This document shows positions 9,170 through 15,714 of a stretch of 25,956 nt of DNA, one piece after another (positions within the stretch are counted from its first letter, which is position 1; every line of letters starts with the position of its first letter). The DNA is from JBEIUO01 sp964549785. GTDB taxonomy: Bacteria > Planctomycetota > Phycisphaerae > Phycisphaerales > UBA1924. The stretch covers positions 1 through 25,956 of the forward strand of contig CAZJXA010000018.1 in NCBI GenBank assembly GCA_964549785.1, read 5' to 3'. The translations under genes were made by a program, and so were the position numbers. The notes below the pieces were generated by a model. The model did not search any database, was not told the origin of the DNA, and worked only from the letters and a program-made list of their open reading frames with translations.

Positions 9170-10675
9170 TTATTTGGGCGGGTCGTACACGGGGCGAGGG
9201 GTGTTGAAGATGAAGTCGGAGGTGGTGTTGCGGGCTGTCTCTGATTCGCTGAACGCTTGGAAGTCTTCGTATACACCGCCATCGTCTCGAAGGTTGCTGC
9301 CGAGTGAGTAGAGGAGGTAATCGCGGCCGTGCTCGTCGGGGCTCGACAGTCGTTTGTAGACGAAGGGGGTTCCGGTCCAAGGGTCGAGGGGGACCGCGGC
9401 GATGAAGTCTGGAGCAAATTCCTCGAGGGACTTTGGGAGGACTTTTCGGGTGGCGCGGAAGCGTTCGATCGCGAGCATGAGGCGGGTGCCGGCGACGATG
9501 GTTTGCATCTCGGCATCGTTTTCAATAAACTTGATTGTGGCGGAACTGGTGATTGCCAAGATTGGATAATGCTGCGCATCGATCGGGGTGAATTCGGGGG
9601 AGTGATGAGCTTCACGCCGCGCACTTGCGGGAGTGCCGCTGAACTGGGCGAGGGTGGCAAGCATTATCTCAAGGCGAATGAGACTCTCTTTTTTTGTCGG
9701 ATACTTGAATCCGAGGATGTTCACGATCCGCGAGTCCGACACGCCGGACATCCACACCGGAATTTCGATGGCGTCCGGAATGAGCGACTGGATTGGCACG
9801 CTGTTGAGCACCAAGCGTCCGTCCCCGGATTTGTCGTCGGAATAGCAATTGTGGATAAGGTCTTCGGAATCGGCACGCAGATTTGCGAGATAGATTTCGA
9901 TGGGCGGCCATGAAGCGTGCTGGTCGAGCAAGCGTTGGCAGGTGGCCAGCGATTCAGGAGAAAAGTCGTGTCCGACCAATGCAGTGCGCAGCTCGTTCGT
10001 GGATCGGGCCATGAGCGACACGGCCACCAAGCGTGCGATCAACGTCGGTTGGCCGGCAACCGCGTGCGCGAGGCGCGCGGTGGAGTTGAACACCCTGACC
10101 ATCTCCTTCTCGTCCTTCGAATCCAAAGCGACGGCGAATCGGCCTGTGTTGTACCGAGAGATCTGGCGAATGTGTCCTAATGAGATCATGGTGGCAGGAT
10201 TGCCCCAGTGCTCCTGCAGAGGAAAAGCAAAGGGCTCTGCATCAGAAACTTGGTCGAGCGTGTTGGCCAAGCCCGCGTCATCGAGATCAGCGAGGAAGCT
10301 CGTTGTGCGAGACCGCACCACTTCTGGTGCACCGACGAGCATCAAGGCATCAAAGTCGAACGGATAGACGGTCCCACGCGGCCAATCAGGCGGGGCTTCG
10401 TCAAAGGGGTAGGCGATGAAGAGCTTTCGCTCAAGCGATTTATAGAGGGAGAGGGACTCGGAGAGTACTTTCACGCCCACGGCGTCGCGAGGGTCTTGCG
10501 CATAGTTTTCGGCTTGCCATTCTTTGAATCGCTTGGTGCCGGGTTTGCCGGTGCCTGGTTCGGCGGAAAACGCCCACATGAAGGCGGTTCCCAAGAGCAT
10601 GGCGAAAAATGCCAGTGACGTGATGGGATCGATGAACCCGCAGCGGACTTTGCAACGGTTGAAGGGTGGAGTCAT
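9170..10675 (-). CDS. Membrane-anchored protein with pseudopilin-like C-terminus, paralogue 2
   Basis: 501-residue paralogue of the gene immediately downstream. It shares the layout: one N-terminal membrane helix (about 14-36), EPGTGKPG after the helix, a DWPRGTVYPFDF segment matching DWPRTINFPYDF in the partner, a calcium-loop-like DDKSGDGRL, and a C-terminal block (DPWTGTPFVYKR, YLLYSLGSN, FIFNTPRPVYDPPK) matching the pseudopilin-like end of the partner. Identity outside these blocks is low, so the duplication looks old. Base composition in the middle (9,550-10,250) is less GC-rich than in the sister gene. Function unknown. The ATG lacks a clear Shine-Dalgarno sequence. Confidence 0.84.
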   Translation of the reverse strand: MTPPFNRCKVRCGFIDPITSLAFFAMLLGTAFMWAFSAEPGTGKPGTKRFKEWQAENYAQDPRDAVGVKVLSESLSLYKSLERKLFIAYPFDEAPPDWPRGTVYPFDFDALMLVGAPEVVRSRTTSFLADLDDAGLANTLDQVSDAEPFAFPLQEHWGNPATMISLGHIRQISRYNTGRFAVALDSKDEKEMVRVFNSTARLAHAVAGQPTLIARLVAVSLMARSTNELRTALVGHDFSPESLATCQRLLDQHASWPPIEIYLANLRADSEDLIHNCYSDDKSGDGRLVLNSVPIQSLIPDAIEIPVWMSGVSDSRIVNILGFKYPTKKESLIRLEIMLATLAQFSGTPASARREAHHSPEFTPIDAQHYPILAITSSATIKFIENDAEMQTIVAGTRLMLAIERFRATRKVLPKSLEEFAPDFIAAVPLDPWTGTPFVYKRLSSPDEHGRDYLLYSLGSNLRDDGGVYEDFQAFSESETARNTTSDFIFNTPRPVYDPPK

Positions 10676-10726
10676 GTTCAGATCGGTGCCTATTCGAGTT
10701 CAGAGGCAGCATTGCTCGGATCGCAA

Positions 10727-11077
10727 TTACCGCTTGTTTCGCGGGTTACGCGCACGCTTAAGCGCGATTGCAATCTTGTCGACCGTTGCGACGCTGGCGG
10801 TGTGTTTTCCGGTTTCGAGGCGGCAAATGGTTTCCTCGCGAACACCCGCGAGCTTGGCGAGTTCATTTTGTGACAGCCCCGCATTCACGCGTTCCGTGAT
10901 GAGTTTGCGAGCGAGAGAAGCCCGGCCGTACTCGATCGCGGGGTAGTTGCCTTCCGCATCGGGCGTCGGCAGCGGGGGCAAGTTGCCGATCTTTGCGAGG
11001 CTCGTGAGCCGATCAAATTCTTCTCGCGAAACGATCACATAATCCGCACCGCCCAGACTGATGTTTGCCTTGTCCAT
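10727..11077 (-). CDS. HigA-like XRE-family antitoxin
   Basis: 116-residue DNA-binding antitoxin. The N-terminal part (ADYVIVSREEFDRL) is a Phd-like segment seen in several antitoxins. Residues ~59-107 form a Cro/C1-type helix-turn-helix (LSQNELAKLAGVREETICR followed by LETGKHTASVATVDKIAIAL). It follows the toxin frame by eight bases, the toxin-first order of higBA systems. I chose ATG 11075-11077 because GAGGTGG stands three bases upstream. An ATG at 11087-11089 overlapping the toxin stop is an alternative. The protein should neutralise the toxin and repress the promoter at 11352-11380, where inverted repeats are visible. This gene is intact, unlike its toxin. Confidence 0.87.
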   Translation of the reverse strand: MDKANISLGGADYVIVSREEFDRLTSLAKIGNLPPLPTPDAEGNYPAIEYGRASLARKLITERVNAGLSQNELAKLAGVREETICRLETGKHTASVATVDKIAIALKRARNPRNKR

Positions 11078-11085
11078 CTTCCACC

Positions 11086-11345
11086 TCATTCGTCGTAAAA
11101 CCCGTCCCGATGACCGATCTTGATCACTGTGACCACCCGTTCGTTGCCCTCAATCTCCACGATGAACTGAACTCGCCGGTGCGGATGTGGAATTGCCCTG
11201 CAAGGCCCCCGCGAAGCGGTTTTGCTCCGCTGACCTCGGGCCATTTGTCAAGCCGCTTAAAAACCGCCAACACTCGGGCGTGAATGTTGCTCGGCAACGC
11301 TTCAAGAGCGTGAGCTGCTGCCTGATTGATGCGCACTGTGGCCAC
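11086..11345 (-). pseudogene. HigB/RelE-like toxin, frameshifted
   Basis: RelE/HigB-superfamily mRNA-cleaving toxin, 86 residues if repaired. The start is GTG 11343-11345 (VATVRINQAAAHAL), and the first frame gives the family core KPLRGGLAGQFHIRTG. It then loses similarity and would stop after 73 residues. Restoring one base at 11174-11180 continues as RVQFIVEIEGNERVVTVI and KIGHRDGFYDE, the expected last beta strands, stopping at 11086, eight bases before the antitoxin ATG. As written, the toxin lacks its C-terminal strands, which carry catalytic residues in this family, and is probably inactive. The break may be a real inactivation with the antitoxin kept, or an assembly indel. Confidence 0.8.
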
Positions 11346-11348
11346 ACG

Positions 11349-11362
11349 GCCATTCTAATGGC
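11349..11362. promoter_or_regulatory. Palindrome over the -10 element of the TA promoter
   Basis: GCCATT-CT-AATGGC is a 6+6 inverted repeat that covers the -10 hexamer of the toxin-antitoxin promoter. It is a plausible binding site for the XRE-type antitoxin, blocking RNA polymerase. Inference from position and symmetry. Confidence 0.45.
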
Positions 11363-11380
11363 ACTTGCGGTTCGTGTCAA
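11352..11380 (-). promoter_or_regulatory. Sigma70-type promoter of the toxin-antitoxin operon, leaderless
   Basis: On the minus strand TTGACA (11375-11380) and TAGAAT (11352-11357) are separated by exactly 17 bases. This is a perfect -35 and a five-of-six -10. Only six bases lie between the -10 and the toxin GTG, so transcription would begin at or next to the start codon and the mRNA would be leaderless. That fits the absence of a Shine-Dalgarno sequence before the toxin. Confidence 0.75.
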
Positions 11381-11401
11381 CCCACACGCTGGCGGTTGAC
11401 A
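11375..11401. promoter_or_regulatory. Inverted repeat at the -35 (putative antitoxin operator)
   Basis: TGTCAACC (11375-11382) and GGTTGACA (11394-11401) form a perfect 8-base inverted repeat with an 11-base spacer, centres 19 bases apart. One arm is the -35 element of the TA promoter. This spacing suits a dimeric repressor such as the neighbouring XRE-type antitoxin. Inference. Confidence 0.5.
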
Positions 11402-11436
11402 TTCGGCACGCGAAATGGGCGGCTGAACGGTCTCGG

Positions 11437-12300
11437 CTATTTCTGCGGGTATTCGAAGACGCCGTGGCCGGATTTGTCGCCGCAGCGTCCGGCCGCCACC
11501 AACTGCTTCAGGAGCGGGCAAGGACGGTACTTGTCTTCGCCGAGTTCCCGGTGCAGGACATTCAGGATGTTGACGCAGGTGTCGAGCCCGATAAAGTCGG
11601 CCAGTCGCAGGGGCCCCATGGGGAAGTTGCAGCCGAGTTTCATGATTTCATCGAGGTGCGCGGGTTCGGCGACGCCCTCCATCCAAGCGAAGAAGGCTTC
11701 GTTGATCATGGGCATCAGCACCCGGTTGCTCACGAACCCCGGGCGGTCGTTGGCGGGGATGGCGGTCTTGCCCATGACCTTGGCGAGCGCGATGACGCGG
11801 TCGGTGGTTTCTTTGGTGGTTTGCAGGCCCCTCACCACCTCCACCAGTTTCATCACCGGGACGGGGTTGAAGAAGTGCATGCCGATGACGCGGCCCGCGG
11901 CGGGGCCGGTGGCTGCGGCGATCTCGGTGATGCTGATGGAACTGGTGTTGCTGGCGAGAATCTGGTTGTGACTGAACATCTTGGCGAGGTTGGTGAAGAG
12001 TTCGCATTTGATCTTGGCGTCTTCAACAATGGCCTCGATGACAAAGTCGGCGCCTTTGAGCATGTCGATGGCCGAGACGTACGTCAGATGGTGGAGCGCA
12101 GCGTCCATCTGCTGCTGAGTCATGCGGGCCTTCTCGACCTCGCGGGCAAGCCGTTTGCGATGGCCGTCTTCGCAGCGTTGCAGGGCCTGGCCGGAGGCGT
12201 CACATACGAGGACCTTAAAGCCGGAACACGCGGCGACCTGGGCGATTCCTCCGCCCATCTGACCCGCTCCGATAATCGCGATGGTTCTGATGTCAGGCAT
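11437..12300 (-). CDS. 3-hydroxyacyl-CoA (3-hydroxybutyryl-CoA) dehydrogenase
   Basis: NAD(P)-dependent dehydrogenase of 287 residues, the usual length of the single-domain Hbd/PaaH enzymes, interconverting 3-hydroxyacyl-CoA and 3-oxoacyl-CoA in the cytoplasm. The Rossmann motif GAGQMGGG is at 11-18. SNTSSISITEI and GMHFFNPVPVMKLVEVV follow, with catalytic His142. NDRPGFVSNR (184-193) and the C-terminal dimer domain (NFPMGPLRLADFIGLD, KSGHGVFEY) complete the family pattern. It fits short-chain fatty-acid or butyrate metabolism. Together with the predicted isobutyryl-CoA mutase it points to C4 acyl-CoA handling, but the two genes are about 4.9 kb apart and not one operon. No Shine-Dalgarno sequence is visible before the ATG. 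Confidence 0.93.
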   Translation of the reverse strand: MPDIRTIAIIGAGQMGGGIAQVAACSGFKVLVCDASGQALQRCEDGHRKRLAREVEKARMTQQQMDAALHHLTYVSAIDMLKGADFVIEAIVEDAKIKCELFTNLAKMFSHNQILASNTSSISITEIAAATGPAAGRVIGMHFFNPVPVMKLVEVVRGLQTTKETTDRVIALAKVMGKTAIPANDRPGFVSNRVLMPMINEAFFAWMEGVAEPAHLDEIMKLGCNFPMGPLRLADFIGLDTCVNILNVLHRELGEDKYRPCPLLKQLVAAGRCGDKSGHGVFEYPQK

Positions 12301-12385
12301 GGGGGCAGGATATCAGGAAGTAGCCGAGTGGGCGAGCGGCTTTGAGTCGCCGGGTCAAATCAAGGGGCACCGAGCCGCCGCGACG

Positions 12386-13499
12386 TCATTTCTTCTCTTT
12401 TTCGGCCCGTTTGCGTTTGAGTTCGGCGTCGATGAAGTCGGCGATCTCGCCACGAAGGACGGCCTCGTAGTTGGTGTTTTCATGACCGGTGCGGTGGTCT
12501 TTCACTCGGTTGTCGTAGAAGACGTAACTGCGGATCTGGGTTCCCCAGCCTCGTTCGAGGCTGCCGCCCTGGGCCGCGGCGATGTCTTTCTCGCGCTGAT
12601 CTTCCGCGATCTGCTCCAGTTTGGCCTGCAGGATGGACATCGCCTGCTTGCGGTTCTGGGGTTGATCGCGGTACGTGCTCGCCACGATCATGATGCCGGT
12701 CGGTTTGTGAACGAGCCGGATGGCGGTGGCAACTTTGTTGACGTTCTGGCCGCCGGGGCCGCTGGCGCGGACGAACGGCGTGATTTCCAGGTCTTTGTCG
12801 GGGATGGTGACGTCGAGTTCATCAAACTCGGGCGTGACCTCCACGGTGCAGAAACTGGTCTGACGCTTGCCTTGGGCGTTGAAGGGGCTGACGCGGGCGA
12901 GGCGGTGGCTGCCGCGCTCGCACGAGAGGTAGCCGAATGCGAACGGACCCTTGACGTGGAGAGTCACCATGTCGAGGCCGACCTCGGGGCCGAAGCCCTT
13001 GTCGACTTCCTCGATCTGGAAGTCCATCTTCTCACAATAGAAGATGTACATCCGAAAGAGCATCTCGCACCAGTCCTGGGCCTCGGTGCCGCCGACGCCG
13101 GCCGAGATGGTGAGGAAGCAGTTTTTGGCGTCGTGCTTGCCGGCGAGGAGGGATTGGAGTTCAACCTTCTCCATGCGGGGGAGGAGGGTGAAGAGGGCCT
13201 CATCGGCCTCGGCAAGCAGGTCTTTGTCGCTCGACTCCCTGGCCATGTCGTAGGCGAGTCGGGCCTCGTCAAAGTCCTTGATAAGTTTGGTGAGCGGGTC
13301 GATCATCGCGGAGAGGGCTTTTTTCTCCGAAACGACCTTCTTGGCCTTTTCCTGGCTGTTCCAGAACCCCTCGGACCCCATCTGTGCCTCGACTTCGAGG
13401 AGTCGGGCGGCTTTGGCCGGGTAGTTAAAGAGAGTCGCGGATCGTCAAGATCCGCGCCTCAAGATCGGCGATGATGGATTGGTGGGAATCAAAGTGCAT
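12386..13499 (-). CDS. prfB: Peptide chain release factor 2, needs +1 frameshift
   Basis: Release factor 2, which terminates translation at UGA and UAA. The main frame (12386-13426) carries the stop-recognition tripeptide SPF and the catalytic GPGGQNVNK. Translation should start at ATG 13497-13499: 24 codons (MHFDSHQSIIADLEARILTI then RDSL) lead to CTT TAA C. A +1 shift continues as NYPAKAARLLEVEAQMGSEG. This aligns with LDYDAKKERLEEV at the E. coli shift site, and the frameshifted protein would have 370 residues (E. coli 365) with SPF at 204-206 and GGQ at 249-251, within one residue of E. coli. The in-frame stop is TAA, not the usual TGA, and no AGGGGG-like element precedes it. Starting instead at ATG 13381 would lose about 39 N-terminal residues. 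A one-base insertion error in the T-run is the main alternative. Confidence 0.93.
13424..13430 (-). promoter_or_regulatory. prfB: prfB +1 programmed frameshift site CTT TAA C
   Basis: On the minus strand CTT (13428-13430) is codon 24, TAA (13425-13427) is the in-frame stop, and the downstream frame starts AAC at 13424-13426. The position matches the E. coli site CUU UGA C. In the known mechanism slow termination by scarce RF2 lets tRNA-Leu slip to UUU. With UAA, RF1 would also terminate, weakening the feedback. Confidence 0.7.
13436..13456 (-). promoter_or_regulatory. 8-bp hairpin just 5' of the prfB shift site
   Basis: CGCGGATC and GATCCGCG form a perfect 8-base stem around a five-base loop. 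In the mRNA the stem ends five bases before the CTT slip codon, in the place where a Shine-Dalgarno stimulator would normally sit. It may influence frameshifting, or be incidental in GC-rich coding sequence. Confidence 0.45.
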
Positions 13500-13508
13500 G
13501 GGGGACTG

Positions 13509-13573
13509 TAAATGCCAAATAGCAAATGGCAAATCGCGGAGGGCAAATCGCGGGGGGCGAATCGCCAACCGGG
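13509..13573. repeat. Intergenic low-complexity patch (GCAAATNGC words)
   Basis: The prfB upstream gap consists of near-repeats such as AAATGCC, AAATAGC, AAATGGC, AAATCGCGGAGGGC, AAATCGCGGGGGGC and GAATCGCC. A related GCAAATCGCC occurs in the gap at 6551-6560. No coding or RNA gene is visible here. Confidence 0.55.
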
Positions 13574-13600
13574 CCATAAAACGCGCGGGCCTGCGCCGGA

Positions 13601-13618
13601 ACGGGCCTTCGGGTCCGT
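13601..13618 (+). other. cUUCGg tetraloop hairpin in the leader of the next gene
   Basis: ACGGGCC, TTCG, GGTCCGT form seven pairs (one G-U) closed by the very stable C(UUCG)G tetraloop when read on the plus strand. It lies 39 bases upstream of the ATG at 13658. No T-run follows directly. It could be a 5' leader element. Confidence 0.35.
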
Positions 13619-13657
13619 CTTACTGGTGTCTCGGGGCCTTTTTCTTGGAGACTTGCG

Positions 13658-14098
13658 ATGAACACGGGATGGAACCGGCGGGCGGGTGTATATGGCGTGG
13701 GGGTGGCGGTGGCGTTGGTTCTGACGCTCGCTGCGGGAACGGCTTGCGGCCAAAAAAACGCGAGTGTGACCGCTGGCGAAGCGGTCGAGGCCCGACGGCA
13801 GCAAAGGATGCGCGAGGCCGCCCAGGCCGAGCGGTATGCGGAACGCGTGACGGCGGGAGCGCTGCATCCGGTCGTGAACGTGCACTTCCCCGGCGGGACG
13901 CTGGCGGAGTATGTGGACATGCTCCGCGCAACCGCGGGTGCTGGAAAAGCCAACATCGTGATCAGCGGGGAGATTGTCGGCAAACCGGTGCCGCCCATGG
14001 CGCTCACGAACCCATCGCTGCGGACCGCGGTTCATGGCCGGCTCCGCAGGGTGACTCGGCGACTGAAGAGTTCCGGGGAGCGGGAGAACGACACGTGA
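13658..14098 (+). CDS. Small exported protein, function unknown
   Basis: 146-residue protein not recognised. The ATG has GGAG seven bases upstream. Residues 1-31 form a signal peptide (basic MNTGWNRR, then GVGVAVALVLTLAAG, with ACGQ near the cleavage site; the Cys does not sit in a good lipobox). Then comes a charged helix (EARRQQRMREAAQAERYAER) and a segment HPVVNVHFPGGTLAEYVDML then ANIVISGEIVGKPVPPM, which vaguely recalls the short N-terminal (STN) domain of secretins and TonB receptors. The Arg-rich end (RLRRVTRRLKSSGERENDT) looks atypical, but the stop overlaps the next start as GTGA, so the gene end is probably genuine. Likely periplasmic. Confidence 0.7.
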   Translation: MNTGWNRRAGVYGVGVAVALVLTLAAGTACGQKNASVTAGEAVEARRQQRMREAAQAERYAERVTAGALHPVVNVHFPGGTLAEYVDMLRATAGAGKANIVISGEIVGKPVPPMALTNPSLRTAVHGRLRRVTRRLKSSGERENDT

Positions 14099-14601
14099 CA
14101 CCGACTGGAATGAGTGACCGGGCTTCCATCAAAGCCGCGATGCTGGCGCGGTTTGAATCGCACCACACGAACGGCGGCGGGCTGCACGCGGAAGGCGATT
14201 AGGGGCATGCGGGACAGTCATCGTGTTGATCGCGGTGGGCGCGGCGGCCTTGATGGGGCGTCGGGGCCCAGGACCCGTCGTGGAAGTGGCCCCAGTTCCT
14301 GAAATTCCGGCAGGAATAACGGAAACATCTGCGGACGTTTCGCGCCCGTTGTGCCGCGTGACGGCCGTCGAGACCGATGCGGGGATCATCGAGCGGTTGC
14401 AGGGACCGATAGGGATCGGGACGCGGATGATCGATGATGGCGAACTGCTGGCGTCGCTCCACGAGCGGTGCGGGGCGGCCGGATTTATCCTGATGGAAGC
14501 GGGAGGGACTCTCGGGGCCAAGGTGTTGGCGGCGTGCGACGAGATACCGGCGGATGCTCGCGTTTCGGGTGCGATGAGTTGCCGGGGGCGTATTCTGAGT
14601 T
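14095..14601 (+). pseudogene. Single-pass membrane protein, frameshifted
   Basis: A GTG at 14095-14097 overlaps the stop of the previous gene by four bases and has GGAG eight bases upstream. The first frame reads MSDRASIKAAMLARFESHH and then stops at 14202. Restoring one base in CACCACACG near 14161-14170 continues as ERRRAARGRRLGACG and a membrane helix TVIVLIAVGAAALM. An outer part follows with VTAVETDAGIIERLQG, MIDDGELLASLHERCGAAGF and ILMEAGGTLGAK. The layout (basic cytoplasmic segment, one helix, C-terminal 'DDxxLLxxL' segment) resembles anti-sigma-type planctomycete proteins, but no sigma factor adjoins. The second frame has no stop before the next gene, so the end is not resolved and the right coordinate is approximate. 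Confidence 0.5.
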
Positions 14602-15654
14602 GTGCAAACAACGGAAACGCAACCGCCGCCACCATTTTCGGGCTCCACCCGCTCGCTGACTTCCGGGTATCTGTTGGCGACCGCGGTCGCGATCATCCTG
14701 TTGCTCTCGCTGCTGTGCCTGATTCTCATCATCGGGCTCCGACGGTCGAGGCGGCGACGGGGCGAAGTGGAGCGCCCCAATTCCAAGACGGTGTATGTCG
14801 ACGCCTGGGCCGAGGCGGGCCGACGCGCCGCGGGCGACCCGCCGAAGGCTTCCGACCCCAATCAGGAGACCCGCACCGGGCTGGCCCGGCCGGGTGGTTC
14901 GATCGGGTCGCGGCCGGTGGCGCTGGTGACCGGAGGGGCCCGGCGGGTGGGGTTGGCAACCGCCAACGCGCTGGCGCGGGCCGGCTGCGACGTGGTGATC
15001 ACCTACCGATCGAGCGAGGCCGAGGCGATGGCGGCGGTGGAATTGTTCAAGTCGCACGGGGTGTCGGCGTCGGCGGTGCCGGTCGACCTTGCGGACACCG
15101 AGAGCGTGGCGATGTTCGCCCGAGCCCTCGCGGCCCAACTGCCGCGGCTGGATGTACTGGTTCACAACGCCTCGCTCTATGAGCCGAGCGAACTGGACGG
15201 TCCGATCGAGATGGAGGCCCAGCGGCACTGGCGGGTGAACGCACTGGCACCCCTGGTGCTGACGGCCGCCTTCAAGGATCATCTGTCCGCGTCCACGATG
15301 CCCGGAGGCGGCGCGGTGGTGGCGATGCTGGATATCCACGCCTTGGGGAGGCCGCGGAAGGACTTCACGGCGTACGCGATGTCGAAGGCGGCGCTGGCGG
15401 AGATGGTGCGGAGTTTGGCCCGCGACCTGGCACCGGCGGTGCGGGTGAATGGCGTCGCCCCCGGGGTGGTGGCGTGGCCGGAATCGGGGCCCGAATCGGA
15501 CGAGGCGGCCCAGAAAAAGTATGTGCGGCGGATCCCTCTTGGCCGGCCGGGGACGCCCGACGAGGCGGCGGAGGTGGTGCGCTGGCTGGCGCTGGACGCG
15601 ACGTACATCACCGGCGAGATCGTGCGGATCGACGGTGGACGGTGGTTGACGTGA
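14602..15654 (+). CDS. Membrane segment fused to a pteridine-reductase-like SDR
   Basis: A single 350-residue frame from GTG 14602. Residues 1-104 are a small membrane protein: a Pro-rich start, a helix at about 22-46 (YLLATAVAIILLLSLLCL...), RRSRRRR and VYVDAWAEAGRR. Residues 105-350 are a short-chain dehydrogenase: TGGARRVG cofactor loop (110-117), HNAS (188-191), DIHA with Asp244 replacing the usual Ser, catalytic Tyr258 and Lys262 (YAMSK), and VNGVAPGVVAWPE. Asp-Tyr-Lys in place of Ser-Tyr-Lys and the DIHA segment are hallmarks of pteridine reductase/FolM-type enzymes, which reduce dihydro- or oxidised pterins with NADPH. A GTG at codon 106 (VALVTGG) could be a separate SDR start, but it has no Shine-Dalgarno sequence. 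The fusion may be real or due to a lost stop. Confidence 0.85.
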   Translation: MQTTETQPPPPFSGSTRSLTSGYLLATAVAIILLLSLLCLILIIGLRRSRRRRGEVERPNSKTVYVDAWAEAGRRAAGDPPKASDPNQETRTGLARPGGSIGSRPVALVTGGARRVGLATANALARAGCDVVITYRSSEAEAMAAVELFKSHGVSASAVPVDLADTESVAMFARALAAQLPRLDVLVHNASLYEPSELDGPIEMEAQRHWRVNALAPLVLTAAFKDHLSASTMPGGGAVVAMLDIHALGRPRKDFTAYAMSKAALAEMVRSLARDLAPAVRVNGVAPGVVAWPESGPESDEAAQKKYVRRIPLGRPGTPDEAAEVVRWLALDATYITGEIVRIDGGRWLT

Positions 15655-15659
15655 GCGAC

Positions 15660-15700
15660 CAATGGGCAGATAGGAAGATCAGCAAACAAGAGAAGGCAGA
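15660..15700. repeat. Intergenic patch sharing a 13-mer with the gap at 7543
   Basis: The gap between the convergent SDR and dehydrogenase genes contains ATGGGCAGATAGG (15662-15674), identical to 7553-7565, followed by similar short words (AAGATCAGCAAACAAGAG). No hairpin terminator is obvious for either gene. Confidence 0.5.
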
Positions 15701-15714
15701 GGGCGAGCCCGCGA

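Noticed and set aside
12386..13381. prfB beginning at ATG 13379-13381
   Set aside because: This would lack about 39 N-terminal residues. The upstream frame joined by a +1 shift at the conserved position gives the normal RF2 length and motif numbering.
13509..13573. Possible CRISPR or direct-repeat array
   Set aside because: The repeated words are 7-14 bases, irregular and without unique spacers; no cas gene is present.
13601..13618. Intrinsic terminator in the gap before 13658
   Set aside because: The UUCG hairpin lacks a following T-run, and no plus-strand gene lies upstream to be terminated.
13445..14101. Minus-strand open frame overlapping prfB leader and the next genes
   Set aside because: Arg/Pro-rich shadow. 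It covers the low-complexity patch and the antisense of a plus-strand gene that has a good ribosome site and signal peptide.
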